Shown piece by piece: positions 18,361 through 28,740 of a stretch of DNA of 51,058 nt; within the stretch, counting starts at the first letter, position 1, and the number at the start of each line of letters is the position of its first letter. The stretch covers positions 1 to 51,058 of the forward strand of contig CAMYIZ010000032.1 of the NCBI GenBank assembly GCA_947258585.1, read 5' to 3'. The stretch is from an uncultured Haliea sp. GTDB taxonomy: Bacteria; Pseudomonadota; Gammaproteobacteria; Pseudomonadales; Halieaceae. The notes beneath the pieces are model-generated. The model worked only from the letters and a program-made list of their open reading frames with translations. It was not told the DNA's origin and did no database searches. Made by a program: the position numbers and the translations under genes.

Positions 18361-20403
18361 TCAGCCCCGGACCAACCGGCTCGCCCCCGCTGCGCGCCCC
18401 GGCATTTGCTGCAACAATCTGCGCAAGCCTTTCAGCTGCGCTCTGGCGCCATCGTTCGCGCCGCTGCTGGCATAGGCCAGCTCCTCAAAGCCGGCGGTGA
18501 ACTCCTCCGCCCATTGGCCCAGCGCCGGGTCGGTGCCCGCCACCCGCCGGCAAAAATCCCGCGGGCCCTCACCGCGACCCCGCGTCAGGCCACGTCGCGC
18601 CAGCCGGGCACAGAAGGCCAGGTAGAGTCGTTCCGCGGGGTCCGGCGGGCGCCGCCTGTGGCGCCCCAGCAGCAGCCACGCCACGGGTAGCAGCACCAGC
18701 GCGCCGCTGGCGAGAACGATGATGACGAAGGTTCGCGCGCGCACTGTGCCAAACAGGTCCTGCAGCAAACGATACTGCTGGTCGCTATTGAATCCCACCA
18801 CCCAGCTCTGCCAGCGGTAAGTCCATGCGTCATAGCGCAGCCTGAGCATATTGACCCAGTTCACACCCCGGTAGCGCAACGGCGACAGCGGCGAGTTGGC
18901 CAGGAAACTGCCCTCCCCGGCCACTGCCTGTTCCAGCCCCAGCTCGATGCGTTCCGGGGATACAGCGGCGGTGGGATCCACCCGCACCCAACCCCGCCCT
19001 TCCAGCCACACTTCAGCCCAGGCATGAGCGTCGAACTGGTGCACGATCACGGTCCGGTTGAGGGGATTGATTTCCCCGCCCTGGTAGCCCGCCACGACCC
19101 GCGCCGGAACTCCCGCGGCGCGCATCATCAGCGTGAACGCGAAGGCATAGTGTTCACAGAAGCCGCGGCGGGTTTCGAACAGGAACTGGTCCATCGGCTC
19201 TGGCGCCGACAGCAGCGTCGGCTGCAGGGTGTAGACAAAGTTTTCCCGATTGAAATACGCCAGGACCGCATCGACAAAGGCGGCGTCGGTGGGGCTTTCC
19301 GCGCGGATGCCCAGGGCCAGCTCGCGGCTGCGGGGGTTGCTGGCGGGCGGCAACGCCAGCTCCGTGCGCCGGCGCCAGTCTGACAGCTCGGTTTCCAGCG
19401 GCGTTTCAGGCCAGCTGTTGACGCTGTAGCGCAGCTGGTCCTCGACCTCCACCGGAGAGTAGAGACGAAAGTCCGGAGTGGCCAGCACACCCGATTGCGG
19501 GGAGCGCGCGTAGCGCAAGCTGTAGAGCCAGTTCTGCTGGGTGGGCAGCATCAGCACCGAATAGGACAATTCGGGGCCTGACGGCTCCAGTCTGGGCGCC
19601 CGCAGCTCCGCCGCGGGCAGCTCGTGATAGCGCAGGCTGCGCCAGGTACCCGCATCCAGCACGCTGAACACCAGCCCCCGCCAATACAGCTCCGAGCGCG
19701 GGGGAATATCGCCGGCAAACCGCACCCGGAAAGCGACCTCATCCGACTGGCTGAGACTGGAGACATCCCCGGGCTTCATGAAATCGCTGACCCCGGTGCG
19801 GGCGGCGTGGCTTTGCACCGGCACGGTCCACAGCGGCCCGATGCGGGGAAAGAGAAAGAACAGCACCAGCATGAGCGGAAATGCCTGGGCCAGCATCAAC
19901 GCCGGCAGGCGCAGGGTATCGACCCGGAACCGGTGCTCTCCAGGGCGGTGCAGCGCAACCAGGGCCGTGGTGACCAGCAACAGCGTGAACAGGGAATACA
20001 GGACCAGCAACAGGTCCTGGGTGAATAGAAACGCGGTCACGCAAATGAAATAGCCAAGGAAGATAACCACGTAGGCATCCTTGCGCCTGATCAGCTCCAG
20101 CAGCTTGAGAGCAAAGGCGGTGAGCAACAGGGCCACCGTCGGCTCAAGCCCCAGCAGGTTACCGTAACTGAAGAACACCGCGGCGAAACCGGCACCAATC
20201 AGGGCGATGCGGACCCAGCGTCCGGGAAAGGACACCCGGCCCTGATAGACCAGCAGGCGCCAGACTGCGGTCAGCAGATACACCAGCACCACCCAGACCG
20301 GCAGCCGCCCCAGGTGCGGCAACAGCAGGGCGAACTGGCTGAGGATGATCCACACCAGTGCGTTGCGCGGAATCAGGCTGGCGGCGCCGAAAGGAACACT
20401 CAC
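18361..20403 (-). CDS. tgpA: TgpA-type membrane transglutaminase-like protease with DUF4129-like tail
   Basis: The 680-residue inner-membrane protein has about six hydrophobic helices in residues 10-185 (e.g. LLLTAFALKLLELI, FLGYFICVTAFLF), then a periplasmic transglutaminase-like domain. Cys416 (RRGFCEHYAFAF), His460 (FDAHAWAEVW) and Asp476 (VRVDPTAA) form the expected triad. One more membrane helix (VIIVLASGALVLLPVAWLLL) and a cytosolic tail follow. In P. aeruginosa the homologue TgpA is reported essential, with an unknown substrate. Its start overlaps the DUF58 stop by four bases (ATGA), so it closes the MoxR-DUF58-TgpA operon. Confidence 0.92.
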   Translation of the reverse strand: MSVPFGAASLIPRNALVWIILSQFALLLPHLGRLPVWVVLVYLLTAVWRLLVYQGRVSFPGRWVRIALIGAGFAAVFFSYGNLLGLEPTVALLLTAFALKLLELIRRKDAYVVIFLGYFICVTAFLFTQDLLLVLYSLFTLLLVTTALVALHRPGEHRFRVDTLRLPALMLAQAFPLMLVLFFLFPRIGPLWTVPVQSHAARTGVSDFMKPGDVSSLSQSDEVAFRVRFAGDIPPRSELYWRGLVFSVLDAGTWRSLRYHELPAAELRAPRLEPSGPELSYSVLMLPTQQNWLYSLRYARSPQSGVLATPDFRLYSPVEVEDQLRYSVNSWPETPLETELSDWRRRTELALPPASNPRSRELALGIRAESPTDAAFVDAVLAYFNRENFVYTLQPTLLSAPEPMDQFLFETRRGFCEHYAFAFTLMMRAAGVPARVVAGYQGGEINPLNRTVIVHQFDAHAWAEVWLEGRGWVRVDPTAAVSPERIELGLEQAVAGEGSFLANSPLSPLRYRGVNWVNMLRLRYDAWTYRWQSWVVGFNSDQQYRLLQDLFGTVRARTFVIIVLASGALVLLPVAWLLLGRHRRRPPDPAERLYLAFCARLARRGLTRGRGEGPRDFCRRVAGTDPALGQWAEEFTAGFEELAYASSGANDGARAQLKGLRRLLQQMPGRAAGASRLVRG

Positions 20404-21392
20404 TGGCGCTGTTCCCCGATGCGGAACAGCGCCAGTGCGGTCAGCACCCGCGCCAGCTGCGCCTCACCGCGGGCAGGGGCAATCTCCGTGCCCGGCAGGC
20501 GCAGACCGTAGTCCTCGCCGCCGCGCTCATACTGCAGCGCCCAATAGCAGAGGTGGGACAGACGCTGCTCCACTGGAATCCCCGGGAATGCCTCCCAGTC
20601 CAGCCAGGCGCTGTGATCGGCAAACGCGGCATAGTGTTTGGTCTGCAGAGCCAGGCCCCGGGCCAATCCCTTCCAGTACACCTGGCGCAGGGAATCGCCG
20701 CGGCGATACTCCCGGAAACCATGGAAATCATCGCTGCCGCTGACCGGCACAGTCGCCCCCTCGGGCCTTTCACTGCTCCCTCCCGGCAGGACTGATGACG
20801 CCAGCGGCTGGGGGTAGACCAGAGCCCGCAGGTCCAGGTCCACCCAGGTCCAGCACCGCAGCAGCCCCAAGGGGTAGCTGCTCTCCAGCAGCAAGCGCCC
20901 GGGATGATGCCAGCCGCGCGTGCCCACCGGGACAAAGAGGGCCAGTTCGGCGCTGTCCCGATCAACCAGGCTGACCTGGGTGTCACTGCCACCGGGCCAG
21001 GCCAGGCGAAGGCCGAAGTGGGAAGCGCGCCGTCCCCGCTCGAGGCGCAGCGTGAACTCGCTTTGCTGTCCGGGGAAAGCGGACGTGGCGCTCACCGCGT
21101 GCAGGCTCAGGCCGGCCAGGTTTGCATAGGTATGCAGGATGGCGATGATGAACAGGGTCGCGAGCAGGAAGGCGACCGCGTAGGCCATGTTGTTCTGGTA
21201 GTTGATCGCTGTGAGCAGGATCAGCAACAGCAGCAGGAGGAAAAAGAGGCCCGGCAAGGAGGGAAAGATGAAGATCCGGCGCTGGTCCAGGGTCACCGAC
21301 CGCGCCGCCGGAATACGTCGCTCAAGCCAGCGGCCAAAGCGTCCTCCAGGGCTCCCGGGAGTGCGCTGTGTCACCTCGGCGGCGGCGCCCAT
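20400..21392 (-). CDS. DUF58 membrane protein
   Basis: The 330-residue product has two adjacent hydrophobic helices at about 45-65 (LPGLFFLLLLLLILLTAI) and 70-88. A soluble part then carries the DUF58 signature DFHGFREYRRGDSLRQVYWKG around 220-242. The family often accompanies MoxR ATPases and TgpA-like transglutaminases, with the DUF58 protein thought to be a membrane-bound client or effector. It sits seven bases after moxR and overlaps tgpA by four. The biochemical function is not established. Confidence 0.9.
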   Translation of the reverse strand: MGAAAEVTQRTPGSPGGRFGRWLERRIPAARSVTLDQRRIFIFPSLPGLFFLLLLLLILLTAINYQNNMAYAVAFLLATLFIIAILHTYANLAGLSLHAVSATSAFPGQQSEFTLRLERGRRASHFGLRLAWPGGSDTQVSLVDRDSAELALFVPVGTRGWHHPGRLLLESSYPLGLLRCWTWVDLDLRALVYPQPLASSVLPGGSSERPEGATVPVSGSDDFHGFREYRRGDSLRQVYWKGLARGLALQTKHYAAFADHSAWLDWEAFPGIPVEQRLSHLCYWALQYERGGEDYGLRLPGTEIAPARGEAQLARVLTALALFRIGEQRQ

Positions 21393-21399
21393 ATCCGGC

Positions 21400-22329
21400 T
21401 CACCGCCCTATCACGTCCACACTGCGCTGCAACAGGTCCACCAGCGCCTGGCCATCCCCGGCGTAATCCCCGCTGGGTATCAGCCGATGTCCTGCCACGG
21501 GGGCCAGAACCGCCTGCAGGTCTTCTGGCACCACGTGGGCACGACCGTTCATGTGGGCCCAGGTACGCGCGCAATCCAGTAGCGCCAGCGCGCCCCGCGG
21601 TGACAGGCCAACGGCAAACTCACGACTCTGGCGAGTGAATGCCACCAGCCGCTGCAGATAGTCAAGCAACGAGTCCGCGACATGAACCCGGGTCACGGCG
21701 TCGCGAAACCCCGTCAACTGTTGCGGTGACAGGCAGCGGCGCAGGGCCCCGCTGCGGAACTGGCCGGAGTGCTTGCTGAGGAACATCTGACGCTCGGCCT
21801 GGGGATCCGGATAGCCGAGCTGGAGGCGCATCAGGAAGCGGTCCAGCTGGCTCTCTGGCAGGGGGTAGGTGCCGGACTGATCAATGGGATTCTGGGTGGC
21901 GATCACGAAAAAGGGTTCCGGCAAGGGCCGCGTCTCGCCCTCGATAGTCACCTGTCCCTCCGCCATCGCCTCCAGCAGTGCACTCTGGGTGCGCGGGGTG
22001 GTGCGGTTGATCTCATCGGCCAGCAAGACCTGGGTAAAGATGGGGCCGGGGTGGAAACTGAAGCTGGCATCAGTGCGGTCATAGACGGAGACGCCGAGGA
22101 TGTCCGCGGGCAGCAGGTCACTGGTGAACTGGACCCGCTTGTACGACAGCCCCAGTACTTCCGCCAGGGCATGGGAGAGTGTGGTCTTGCCCATGCCCGG
22201 CAGGTCTTCGATCAGCAGGTGACCGCGGGACAGCAGGCAACACAGCGCCAGGCGCACCTGCGCCTCCTTGCCCAGCAGCACGGTGCCGACTTCCGCCACC
22301 GCGCTGTCGATTGCGCCCTGTATCTCCAT
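21400..22329 (-). CDS. MoxR-family AAA+ ATPase
   Basis: The 309-residue AAA+ protein has Walker A in LPGMGKTTL, Walker B in LLADEINR, sensor 1 in IATQNP and the MoxR block GTYPLPESQLDRFLM. MoxR proteins act as chaperone-like ATPases for metal insertion or membrane-complex assembly. I set the start at ATG 22329 because GGGGAG lies six bases upstream; a TTG nine codons earlier is the only alternative. It is first in the moxR-DUF58-tgpA operon, 114 bases after metZ, so read-through from the long upstream operon is possible. Confidence 0.93.
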   Translation of the reverse strand: MEIQGAIDSAVAEVGTVLLGKEAQVRLALCCLLSRGHLLIEDLPGMGKTTLSHALAEVLGLSYKRVQFTSDLLPADILGVSVYDRTDASFSFHPGPIFTQVLLADEINRTTPRTQSALLEAMAEGQVTIEGETRPLPEPFFVIATQNPIDQSGTYPLPESQLDRFLMRLQLGYPDPQAERQMFLSKHSGQFRSGALRRCLSPQQLTGFRDAVTRVHVADSLLDYLQRLVAFTRQSREFAVGLSPRGALALLDCARTWAHMNGRAHVVPEDLQAVLAPVAGHRLIPSGDYAGDGQALVDLLQRSVDVIGR

Positions 22330-22443
22330 GCCTAGCTCCCCGGACTCGCCTTGCAACTGCAGTCAATTACGCGGCACAGCGGCCTCTGGACTTTCCCCCG
22401 GCGGCCGGCCACCGGATCCGCGCCTGGGCGGCGACCAGTCACC

Positions 22444-23643
22444 TCAACCCGTCGCATCCAGACCGCGCTGCAGGTCCGCGCGCAGGTCCGCGACATCCTC
22501 CAGGCCCACCGCGACACGAATCAGGCTGTCACTGATTCCCGCTTCCGCGCGCTGGGCCGGCGTCAGGCGACCGTGGGTCGTGGTGCCGGGGTGCACAATC
22601 GTGGTCTTGGCGTCACCGAGATTGGCTGTCAGCGAGAGTATGCGAGTGGCATCAATGCAGCGCCAGGCGGATTCGCGCCCACCGTGGACTTCAAAGGACA
22701 GTACCCCGCCAAAGGCGCGCTGCTGGGCGCTTGCAAGGGCGTGGCCGGGATGGTCCGGCAGGCCCGCGTAATAGACTTTCTGTACCTGGGGCTGCTCTTG
22801 CAGCCACCGGGCAAGCTCCAGCGCCGAGCGCGAATGGGCCTCCATCCGCAGGCGCAGCGTCTCCAGCCCCTTGAGGAATACCCAGGCGTTGAAGGCGCTC
22901 ATGGTGGGACCACAGGTACGCAGGAACACGACGATCTCGTTCATCAGCGCCTGCGAGCCAACCACCGCGCCACCGACACAGCGGCCCTGCCCGTCCAGGT
23001 ACTTGGTGGCGGAGTGAATAACGATATCCGCACCCAGCTCCAGCGGCCGCTGCAGGGCCGGCGTACAGAAACAGTTGTCCACCACCAGCAGGGCCCCGCC
23101 CTTGTGCGCCAGATCCGCCAGCTGGCGGATGTCCGCCACCTCACACAGCGGGTTGGAGGGCGTCTCGATATACAGCAGCTTTGTCTCCGGCCGCATGGCC
23201 GCCTGCCACTGGTCCAGGGCCAGCAGGGGCACGAAGTCCACGCTCACGCCGAACTTGGCCATGTAGCGTGCAAACAGGTTGGTGGTGGTACCGAACACGT
23301 CCCGGGAACAGATAACATGGTCACCGGCACAGAGCAGCGCCATGCAGGTGCTGAGTATGGCGGCCATGCCCGAGGCGGTACCCACTGCGGCTTCGCCGCC
23401 CTCCAGCGCCGCCAGCCGCTCCTCGAAACTGCGCACCGTCGGGTTGGTATAGCGCGAGTAGACGTTGCCGGGACTGTCCCCGGCAAACCGCGCCGCGGCG
23501 TCCGCGGCGGAATCAAATACGTAGCTGGAGGTGGCGAAGATCGGCTCCGAGTGCTCGCCCTCGGCGGTCCGGTGGATTCCCGCGCGAATGGCGAGGGTGT
23601 CGAGCCTGGCATCCGCCAGCGGATCGTCGCGTTGGTCGCTCAT
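22444..23643 (-). CDS. metZ: O-succinylhomoserine sulfhydrylase
   Basis: PLP enzyme of the Cys/Met-metabolism family that makes homocysteine directly from O-succinylhomoserine and sulfide. The 399-residue product has YSRYTNPT, the cofactor block VDNCFCTPALQRP and the PLP lysine Lys214 in SATKYLDGQGR. The C-terminal SLGDAKT-like block reads ANLGDAKTTIVHP. The position directly after purF is the same as in Pseudomonas, which supports metZ over metB or metC. It is the last gene of the long co-directional block, six bases after purF. Confidence 0.95.
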   Translation of the reverse strand: MSDQRDDPLADARLDTLAIRAGIHRTAEGEHSEPIFATSSYVFDSAADAAARFAGDSPGNVYSRYTNPTVRSFEERLAALEGGEAAVGTASGMAAILSTCMALLCAGDHVICSRDVFGTTTNLFARYMAKFGVSVDFVPLLALDQWQAAMRPETKLLYIETPSNPLCEVADIRQLADLAHKGGALLVVDNCFCTPALQRPLELGADIVIHSATKYLDGQGRCVGGAVVGSQALMNEIVVFLRTCGPTMSAFNAWVFLKGLETLRLRMEAHSRSALELARWLQEQPQVQKVYYAGLPDHPGHALASAQQRAFGGVLSFEVHGGRESAWRCIDATRILSLTANLGDAKTTIVHPGTTTHGRLTPAQRAEAGISDSLIRVAVGLEDVADLRADLQRGLDATG

Positions 23644-23649
23644 GGGGCC

Positions 23650-25173
23650 TCAGCTGGCGTCGTTGTGAATGCCGACCACCGTACCCTCGGCCAGCAACTG
23701 GGCGCGGTTCCGGGTCTGGGCGTCGTCATTGCGCAGGGCTTCAATGCGGTCGAGATAGTCGCGATCGACATCGCCGGTGATGTATTCACCATTGAAGACG
23801 GAGCAATCGAACCCGGCTGTACTGCTGTTGCCTGACCGGGAGCACTGCACCAGCTCATCCAGGTCCTGGAACACCAGCCAGTCGGCACCGATCAGCTCGC
23901 AGATTTCCTCGACACTGCGATTGAAGGCAATCAGCTCGCTGGCCGAAGGCATATCGATGCCGTAGACGTTCGGATAGCGGACCGGCGGCGCGGCAGAGGC
24001 GAAGTAGACCTTGGCGGCGCCCGCGTCTCGCGCCATCTGGATGATCTGCCGGCAGGTGGTACCGCGCACGATCGAGTCGTCCACCAGCATGACGTTCTTG
24101 CCGTCGAACTCCAGCGGCACCGGGTTGAGCTTCTGGCGCACGGACTTCTTGCGCTGGCTCTGGCCCGGCATGATAAAGGTGCGGCCGATATAGCGATTCT
24201 TCATGAAGCCTTCGCGAAACTTGATGCCCAGCTCCGACGCCAGCGCCTGACCGGCGATGCGGCTGGTGTCGGGAATGGGGATCACGACATCAATATCGTG
24301 TTCCGGACGCAGGCGCATGATTTTCCGGGCCAGGGCCTCGCCCTGGCGCATCCGGGTCTTGTACACGGAAATCCCGTCCATCAGGGAATCCGGGCGGGCA
24401 AAGTACACATGCTCGAAGATGCAGGGGCGCAGTTGCGGGCTGGATGAGCACTGGCGTCGGTGCAGTTGACCTGCGGCATCGATGAACACCGCTTCTCCGG
24501 GCTCCACGTCGTCAATCAGGCGAAAACCGAGCACATCCAGCGCCACGCTCTCGGAGGCGAGCATGTACTCGGTGCCGGCGGAAGTCTCGCGCATCCCCAC
24601 TACCAGCGGACGGATGCCGAAGGGGTCACGGAAGCCGACGACACCATAGTCCACGACCAGCGCCACCGCCGCATAGCCGCCACGACAACGGCGATGCACC
24701 GCGGTGACGGCCTGGAAAATGTCCTCCGCTCCGGGGCTCAGCTTGCCCAGTGTCTGCAGCTCGTGAGCAAACACGTTCAACAGCACCTCGGAGTCGGAAT
24801 CCGTGTTGAGGTGGCGCAGGTCGTCCTGGAACAGCTCGCGGGTGAGCTGCTCGGAATTGGTCAGATTGCCATTGTGGGCCAGGGCGATGCCGTAGGGCGA
24901 ATTGACGTAGAACGGCTGCGCCAGAGCTGGACCCGAACTGCCGGCAGTCGGGTAGCGGACATGACCGATACCCATGGGACCCTTCAGTCGCTGCATGTGG
25001 TCCTGGCGAAACACATCCCGCACCAGGCCCTCGCTCTTGCGCTGGTTGAAGCGACCGCCCTGGCAGGTCATGATGCCTGCCGCATCCTGACCGCGATGCT
25101 GCAGCACCGTCAGGGCGTCGTAAATATCCGGCCCGACGTCGCCCTTGCCTACCAGTCCAACCAGCCCGCACAT
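23650..25173 (-). CDS. purF: Amidophosphoribosyltransferase
   Basis: First committed step of purine synthesis: transfers ammonia from glutamine to PRPP. The 507-residue product begins MCGLVGLVG, so Cys2 becomes the N-terminal nucleophile once Met is removed. The glutaminase domain shows [13 protein letters not shown] and the PRPP site is [13 protein letters not shown]. There is no cysteine-ligand set or propeptide of the Bacillus type, so it is the E. coli-like class. It lies between cvpA and metZ as in related gammaproteobacteria. Confidence 0.97.
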   Translation of the reverse strand: MCGLVGLVGKGDVGPDIYDALTVLQHRGQDAAGIMTCQGGRFNQRKSEGLVRDVFRQDHMQRLKGPMGIGHVRYPTAGSSGPALAQPFYVNSPYGIALAHNGNLTNSEQLTRELFQDDLRHLNTDSDSEVLLNVFAHELQTLGKLSPGAEDIFQAVTAVHRRCRGGYAAVALVVDYGVVGFRDPFGIRPLVVGMRETSAGTEYMLASESVALDVLGFRLIDDVEPGEAVFIDAAGQLHRRQCSSSPQLRPCIFEHVYFARPDSLMDGISVYKTRMRQGEALARKIMRLRPEHDIDVVIPIPDTSRIAGQALASELGIKFREGFMKNRYIGRTFIMPGQSQRKKSVRQKLNPVPLEFDGKNVMLVDDSIVRGTTCRQIIQMARDAGAAKVYFASAAPPVRYPNVYGIDMPSASELIAFNRSVEEICELIGADWLVFQDLDELVQCSRSGNSSTAGFDCSVFNGEYITGDVDRDYLDRIEALRNDDAQTRNRAQLLAEGTVVGIHNDAS

Positions 25174-25191
25174 CCAGTATTCACCTCGTTT

Positions 25192-25719
25192 TCAAGTCCT
25201 GATTGCCGACAATCGGTCGGTATCCAGCTGCCCAAGGATCTGCATCGCCCAGTTCAGCAACGCGTCAATTTGTGGCATCAAATAGGCCTGGTAAAGCCAG
25301 ACCTGATCCCGCGGTGGCAGCAGCTCCCGGATCAGGAACACCAGCACCAGCACGATGATCACACCGCGGGCGAAACCGAAGATGGTGCCCAGCAGGCGGT
25401 CAAGCATCCCCAGCCCTGTCGCCCTCACCAGTTGCGTCACCAGCATGCTAACCAGGCCCGTCAGCAACAACACCCCGACCAGCAGCAGCAACCAGGCGGC
25501 GATATAGCGCGCCGTCAGGTTGCTGATGAATCCGGTCAGGCGCGACGCCACCTCGCCGGCAAACACATAGGCAATTACGAACGCCGCTATCCAGCCCAGC
25601 AGGGAGAGCGCCTCACGGGTAAACCCCCGCAGCAGGCTGACCAGCATGGACAGGCCGATAATCGCCACTACCACCCAGTCCACCCAGGTAAATGCGTCCA
25701 GCACCAGCACACCCGTCAT
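25192..25719 (-). CDS. cvpA: CvpA family inner-membrane protein
   Basis: The 175-residue product has four hydrophobic segments (WVDWVVVAIIGLSMLVSLL, LSLLGWIAAFVIAYVFA, AAWLLLLVGVLLLTGLVSML, IIVLVLVFLIREL) and the family's RGFTREALSL and LLGTIFGFARG motifs. CvpA is needed for colicin V production in E. coli and for bile or envelope-stress tolerance elsewhere; its molecular role is unknown. I used ATG 25719, with GGAG nine bases upstream; a GTG five codons earlier is possible. It immediately precedes purF. Confidence 0.92.
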   Translation of the reverse strand: MTGVLVLDAFTWVDWVVVAIIGLSMLVSLLRGFTREALSLLGWIAAFVIAYVFAGEVASRLTGFISNLTARYIAAWLLLLVGVLLLTGLVSMLVTQLVRATGLGMLDRLLGTIFGFARGVIIVLVLVFLIRELLPPRDQVWLYQAYLMPQIDALLNWAMQILGQLDTDRLSAIRT

Positions 25720-25816
25720 GTCGCCCTGCTCCACGATCCCGCGCGGCGCATTCTAGCAGAGCGCTGCAGCCCACTGAAGGAACCCAGCGGATTTACCGGT
25801 CCGGACCGCGCTCGCA

Positions 25817-26470
25817 CTAGGGCAGGTAACGCTTGACCAGGGATTTGACACCGAACTCGGCGTCAATTCCAGGCCGCAGCGCCTCCAGCCGGGCGCGCTC
25901 AAATTTGGGGCCAACATTGACCCGGTACAAGGTCTTGCCATCGATCGTGACCGGTGCAACCCAGGCCTTTTCGCCCAGGGCCTCGAGGCGCTGGCGCAGG
26001 GCCTCGGCCTTGTCCGCGCTGCTGACGCTGGCCACTTGCAGCATCCAGGCCACAGGCACGCCCTGGGCATCAATCACAGGCTGCTCTGGCGGCTCGCTGC
26101 GGGTCTCCCCCGGTTCCGGTGGCGAGGCTGCGACGGCGGCCTGGCCTGCCTCGACCAGGGCTTCGGCTTCGCCCATCGGGGCCCCGGCTTCGCCCACCGG
26201 CGCGGGTTCGGCAAACTTCCTCACCTCCGATTCCAGCATCTCGTTGTCGCCGTATTCACTCTCTGCGAACTCGAGCTCAGGGGATCCTCGCAAGCCGGCG
26301 GGATCAGGTGCCGCAATGGGCGTCGTGTCCACCTGCGGTCGCGGTGGAATGCGCAGATCCTCCATCCCCGCCCCCTGGTCCGGGTCGACAAAAATGATTG
26401 GCCAGAAAATGACGCCCAGGGCGATCAGAATCAGTGCACCTACCAGTCTTTGCTTGAGGATATCGTTCAC
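25817..26470 (-). CDS. dedD: SPOR-domain cell-division protein (DedD-like)
   Basis: Bitopic inner-membrane protein that binds denuded peptidoglycan at the septum through a SPOR domain. The 217-residue product has a short basic N-terminus, one transmembrane helix at about 8-27 (RLVGALILIALGVIFWPIIF), a long acidic/proline-rich linker, and a SPOR domain at about 138-214 (WMLQVASVSSADKAEALRQR ... TLYRVNVGPK). Layout and position after folC match DedD. Only three bases separate it from folC; a 97-bp gap without obvious signals follows before cvpA. Confidence 0.9.
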   Translation of the reverse strand: MNDILKQRLVGALILIALGVIFWPIIFVDPDQGAGMEDLRIPPRPQVDTTPIAAPDPAGLRGSPELEFAESEYGDNEMLESEVRKFAEPAPVGEAGAPMGEAEALVEAGQAAVAASPPEPGETRSEPPEQPVIDAQGVPVAWMLQVASVSSADKAEALRQRLEALGEKAWVAPVTIDGKTLYRVNVGPKFERARLEALRPGIDAEFGVKSLVKRYLP

Positions 26471-26473
26471 CTG

Positions 26474-27751
26474 CTATCCCTTCCCCTGTTCCCTTGCGAG
26501 CCACTTCATCGCCGCCGCCACCGTATGAAAGGATCCGAATACGACCAGCCTGTCGCCCGGCGCCATCACACTGCGAGCGCGAGCCAGCGCCTGGCGTAGA
26601 TTCTTGCTGACGCTGATCATCCCCTGCCCGGCCTCGCGCAGCAAGCCGGCAATGACCGCCGCCGGGGCGGCGCGGGCATTGTCTGGCTGGTCGCCAAGGA
26701 ACCAGGCAGCGAAGTGCTCGCCCGCGGCGGCAATCATGGCCTGGATGTCTTTGTCTGCCATCGCTGAAAAAACCGCAATAGTCTTTCCATTACAATGAGT
26801 TGTGTCAATAAACTCAACCAGTTTGTTAACAGCGGCCGGGTTGTGCGCCACATCCAGGATCAGCTCCAGTTGCCCCAGGCTCAGACGCTGCCTGCGGCCG
26901 GGAGGTTGCAGGGTGGGCACCGCAGCCAGCAGATCGGCATCGCTGGCCGGGAGTTCCAGCAGTTCCAGCACCTGCAGGGCCGCACAGAGATTGGCGGGGA
27001 GCAGGGACGGATTTTCCAGGGCCGGCAGCATCCGCCGCTCCCCGCTGCTGGTCTGCAGCCAAGCGTGCCAACGTGCCCCGTCCAGGGAGAAACCGAACTC
27101 GCTCTCCAGCCACAGGCCGCGGGCGCCGCTGGCGGTCACGGCCGCCGCCAGCCCCGGGGGTTCCGTTGCGGCAACCACCACGGGTATGCCTGGACGCAGT
27201 ATGCCCGCCTTCTCGCGGGCGATCTGCTCCAGGCTATTGCCCAGCCACTCCTGGTGATCCAGGGCGATACTGGTAATCACTGCGACCGTCGGGTCCACAA
27301 TGTTGACCGCATCCAGGCGCCCGCCGAGACCCACCTCCAGCACCACCACGGCAACCCCCCGGGTGCGGAACAGCAGCAACGCCGCCAGGGTTGTGAATTC
27401 AAAATAGGTCAGGGCAACGCTGCCGCGAGCCGCCTCGATCTGCTCCAGGGCGGCGACGATGTCAGCATCCGTTGCCTCTACGCCGTCGATGCGGATACGC
27501 TCGTTGAAACGCAGCAAATGGGGCGAGGTATACACACCGGCGCTGACACCCCTGCGCTGCAGTAGTGCTTCCAGCGCGGCCACTACGGAGCCCTTGCCGT
27601 TGGTGCCCGCCACGGTAACCACTGGGACCGCGACCGGCAACAGGCCCAGTGCGCCGGCGACCGTGGCGACACGCTCCAGGCCCAGTTGTATCGGTTGCGG
27701 GTACAGTGCTTCCAGACGTGCCAGCCATGTGGCCAGCGCAGGCTCAGTCAT
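26474..27751 (-). CDS. folC: Bifunctional dihydrofolate synthase / folylpolyglutamate synthase
   Basis: Adds glutamate to dihydropteroate and extends the polyglutamate tail of folates. The 425-residue Mur-ligase-type protein has the P-loop [35 protein letters not shown] and the C-terminal [11 protein letters not shown]. The start is ATG 27751, which overlaps the last eight bases of accD; the longer frame lies inside accD. Order accD-folC-dedD is the same as in E. coli. Confidence 0.95.
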   Translation of the reverse strand: MTEPALATWLARLEALYPQPIQLGLERVATVAGALGLLPVAVPVVTVAGTNGKGSVVAALEALLQRRGVSAGVYTSPHLLRFNERIRIDGVEATDADIVAALEQIEAARGSVALTYFEFTTLAALLLFRTRGVAVVVLEVGLGGRLDAVNIVDPTVAVITSIALDHQEWLGNSLEQIAREKAGILRPGIPVVVAATEPPGLAAAVTASGARGLWLESEFGFSLDGARWHAWLQTSSGERRMLPALENPSLLPANLCAALQVLELLELPASDADLLAAVPTLQPPGRRQRLSLGQLELILDVAHNPAAVNKLVEFIDTTHCNGKTIAVFSAMADKDIQAMIAAAGEHFAAWFLGDQPDNARAAPAAVIAGLLREAGQGMISVSKNLRQALARARSVMAPGDRLVVFGSFHTVAAAMKWLAREQGKG

Positions 27752-28694
27752 CCCTGTTGTCGGGACTGAACTCGACCGGCTCCTCTGACTCCGCACTGCT
27801 GCTATCCTCCTCGTCCCCGGCGGCCGCTTCGACCGCGATCTGCTGCCCGGTCAGCTTGGCCAGCAACCTGGCGAGGGTATCGCGCATATCGTTGCGATGA
27901 ACGATCATGTCAATCGCGCCGTGCTCCAGCAGGAACTCACTGCGCTGGAAGCCCTTGGGCAACTTCTGGCGGATGGTCTGCTCAATGATGTTGGGGCCGG
28001 CGAACCCGGCCCGGGCATCGGGCTCGGCGACGTTGATATCCCCCAGTAGCGCGAGAGACGCCGACACACCGCCGTAGATCGGGTCGGTCATCACCGACAC
28101 GTAGGGTACCCCGGCGATTTTCATACGCTCGATAACAGCGCTGGTCTTGGCCATCTGCATGAGGGAGATCAGTGCTTCCTGCATACGCGCCCCGCCGGAA
28201 GCGGAAAAGCAGACCAGGGGAATACGCTCCTTCAGTGCCAGCTGGGCAGCCTGGGTAAACTTCTCGCCCACCGCATAGCCCATGGAGCCGCCGTGGAAGG
28301 CAAACTCGAAGGCAACGCAAATCAGGGGCATGCCCTGCAGGGTCCCTCGCATCGCCACCAGCGCGTCTTTCTCACCGGTGGCTTTCTGCGCGGCAACAAT
28401 TCGATCGCGGTAGCGCTTCTTGTCGCGGAACTTGAGGCGATCAACAGGCTCGATATCGGCCAGGATTTCCTTGCGGCCAGCCTTGTCCAGAAAAATATCC
28501 AGGCGCCGGCGGGCACCGATGCGCATGTGGTGATCGCACTTGGGACAGACGTCGTCATTGCGCTCGACATCTGGCCGATACAGCACCGCATCGCACTTGA
28601 CGCACTTTTTCCACAGCCCTTCAGGTACGCTGGAGCGCCGTTCGCCCTCCTCCTTGCGCACCCCGGACGGCAGTATCTTGTCAATCCAGCTCAT
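27744..28694 (-). CDS. accD: Acetyl-CoA carboxylase carboxyltransferase subunit beta
   Basis: With AccA forms the carboxyltransferase that makes malonyl-CoA for fatty-acid synthesis. The 316-residue product has the N-terminal zinc ribbon (Cys31, Cys34, Cys50, Cys53 in CVKCDAVLY and CPKCDHH), then the crotonase-like core with [17 protein letters not shown] and [10 protein letters not shown]. The C-terminus is acidic ([13 protein letters not shown]). The start is ATG 28694, with GGGAG five bases upstream, rather than the TTG four codons before. A TATAAT at 28718-28723 suggests its own promoter downstream of trpA. Confidence 0.96.
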   Translation of the reverse strand: MSWIDKILPSGVRKEEGERRSSVPEGLWKKCVKCDAVLYRPDVERNDDVCPKCDHHMRIGARRRLDIFLDKAGRKEILADIEPVDRLKFRDKKRYRDRIVAAQKATGEKDALVAMRGTLQGMPLICVAFEFAFHGGSMGYAVGEKFTQAAQLALKERIPLVCFSASGGARMQEALISLMQMAKTSAVIERMKIAGVPYVSVMTDPIYGGVSASLALLGDINVAEPDARAGFAGPNIIEQTIRQKLPKGFQRSEFLLEHGAIDMIVHRNDMRDTLARLLAKLTGQQIAVEAAAGDEEDSSSAESEEPVEFSPDNRDD

Positions 28695-28717
28695 GGCATC
28701 TCCCAATTGGTGACGCC

Positions 28718-28723
28718 ATTATA
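28718..28723 (-). promoter_or_regulatory. Perfect -10 hexamer upstream of accD
   Basis: The minus strand reads TATAAT in the 46-bp gap between trpA and accD, placing a start about 17 bases before the accD ATG. The -35 side is poor. It would let accD-folC-dedD-cvpA-purF-metZ be expressed independently of the trp genes. Confidence 0.45.
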
Positions 28724-28740
28724 AACGCGCGCGGTAGCAA

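Noticed and set aside
22345-22443. GC-rich inverted sequence after metZ as an intrinsic terminator
   Set aside because: A GGTGGCCGGCCGCC-type fold is possible but is followed by GGGGGAAAG, not a T-run.
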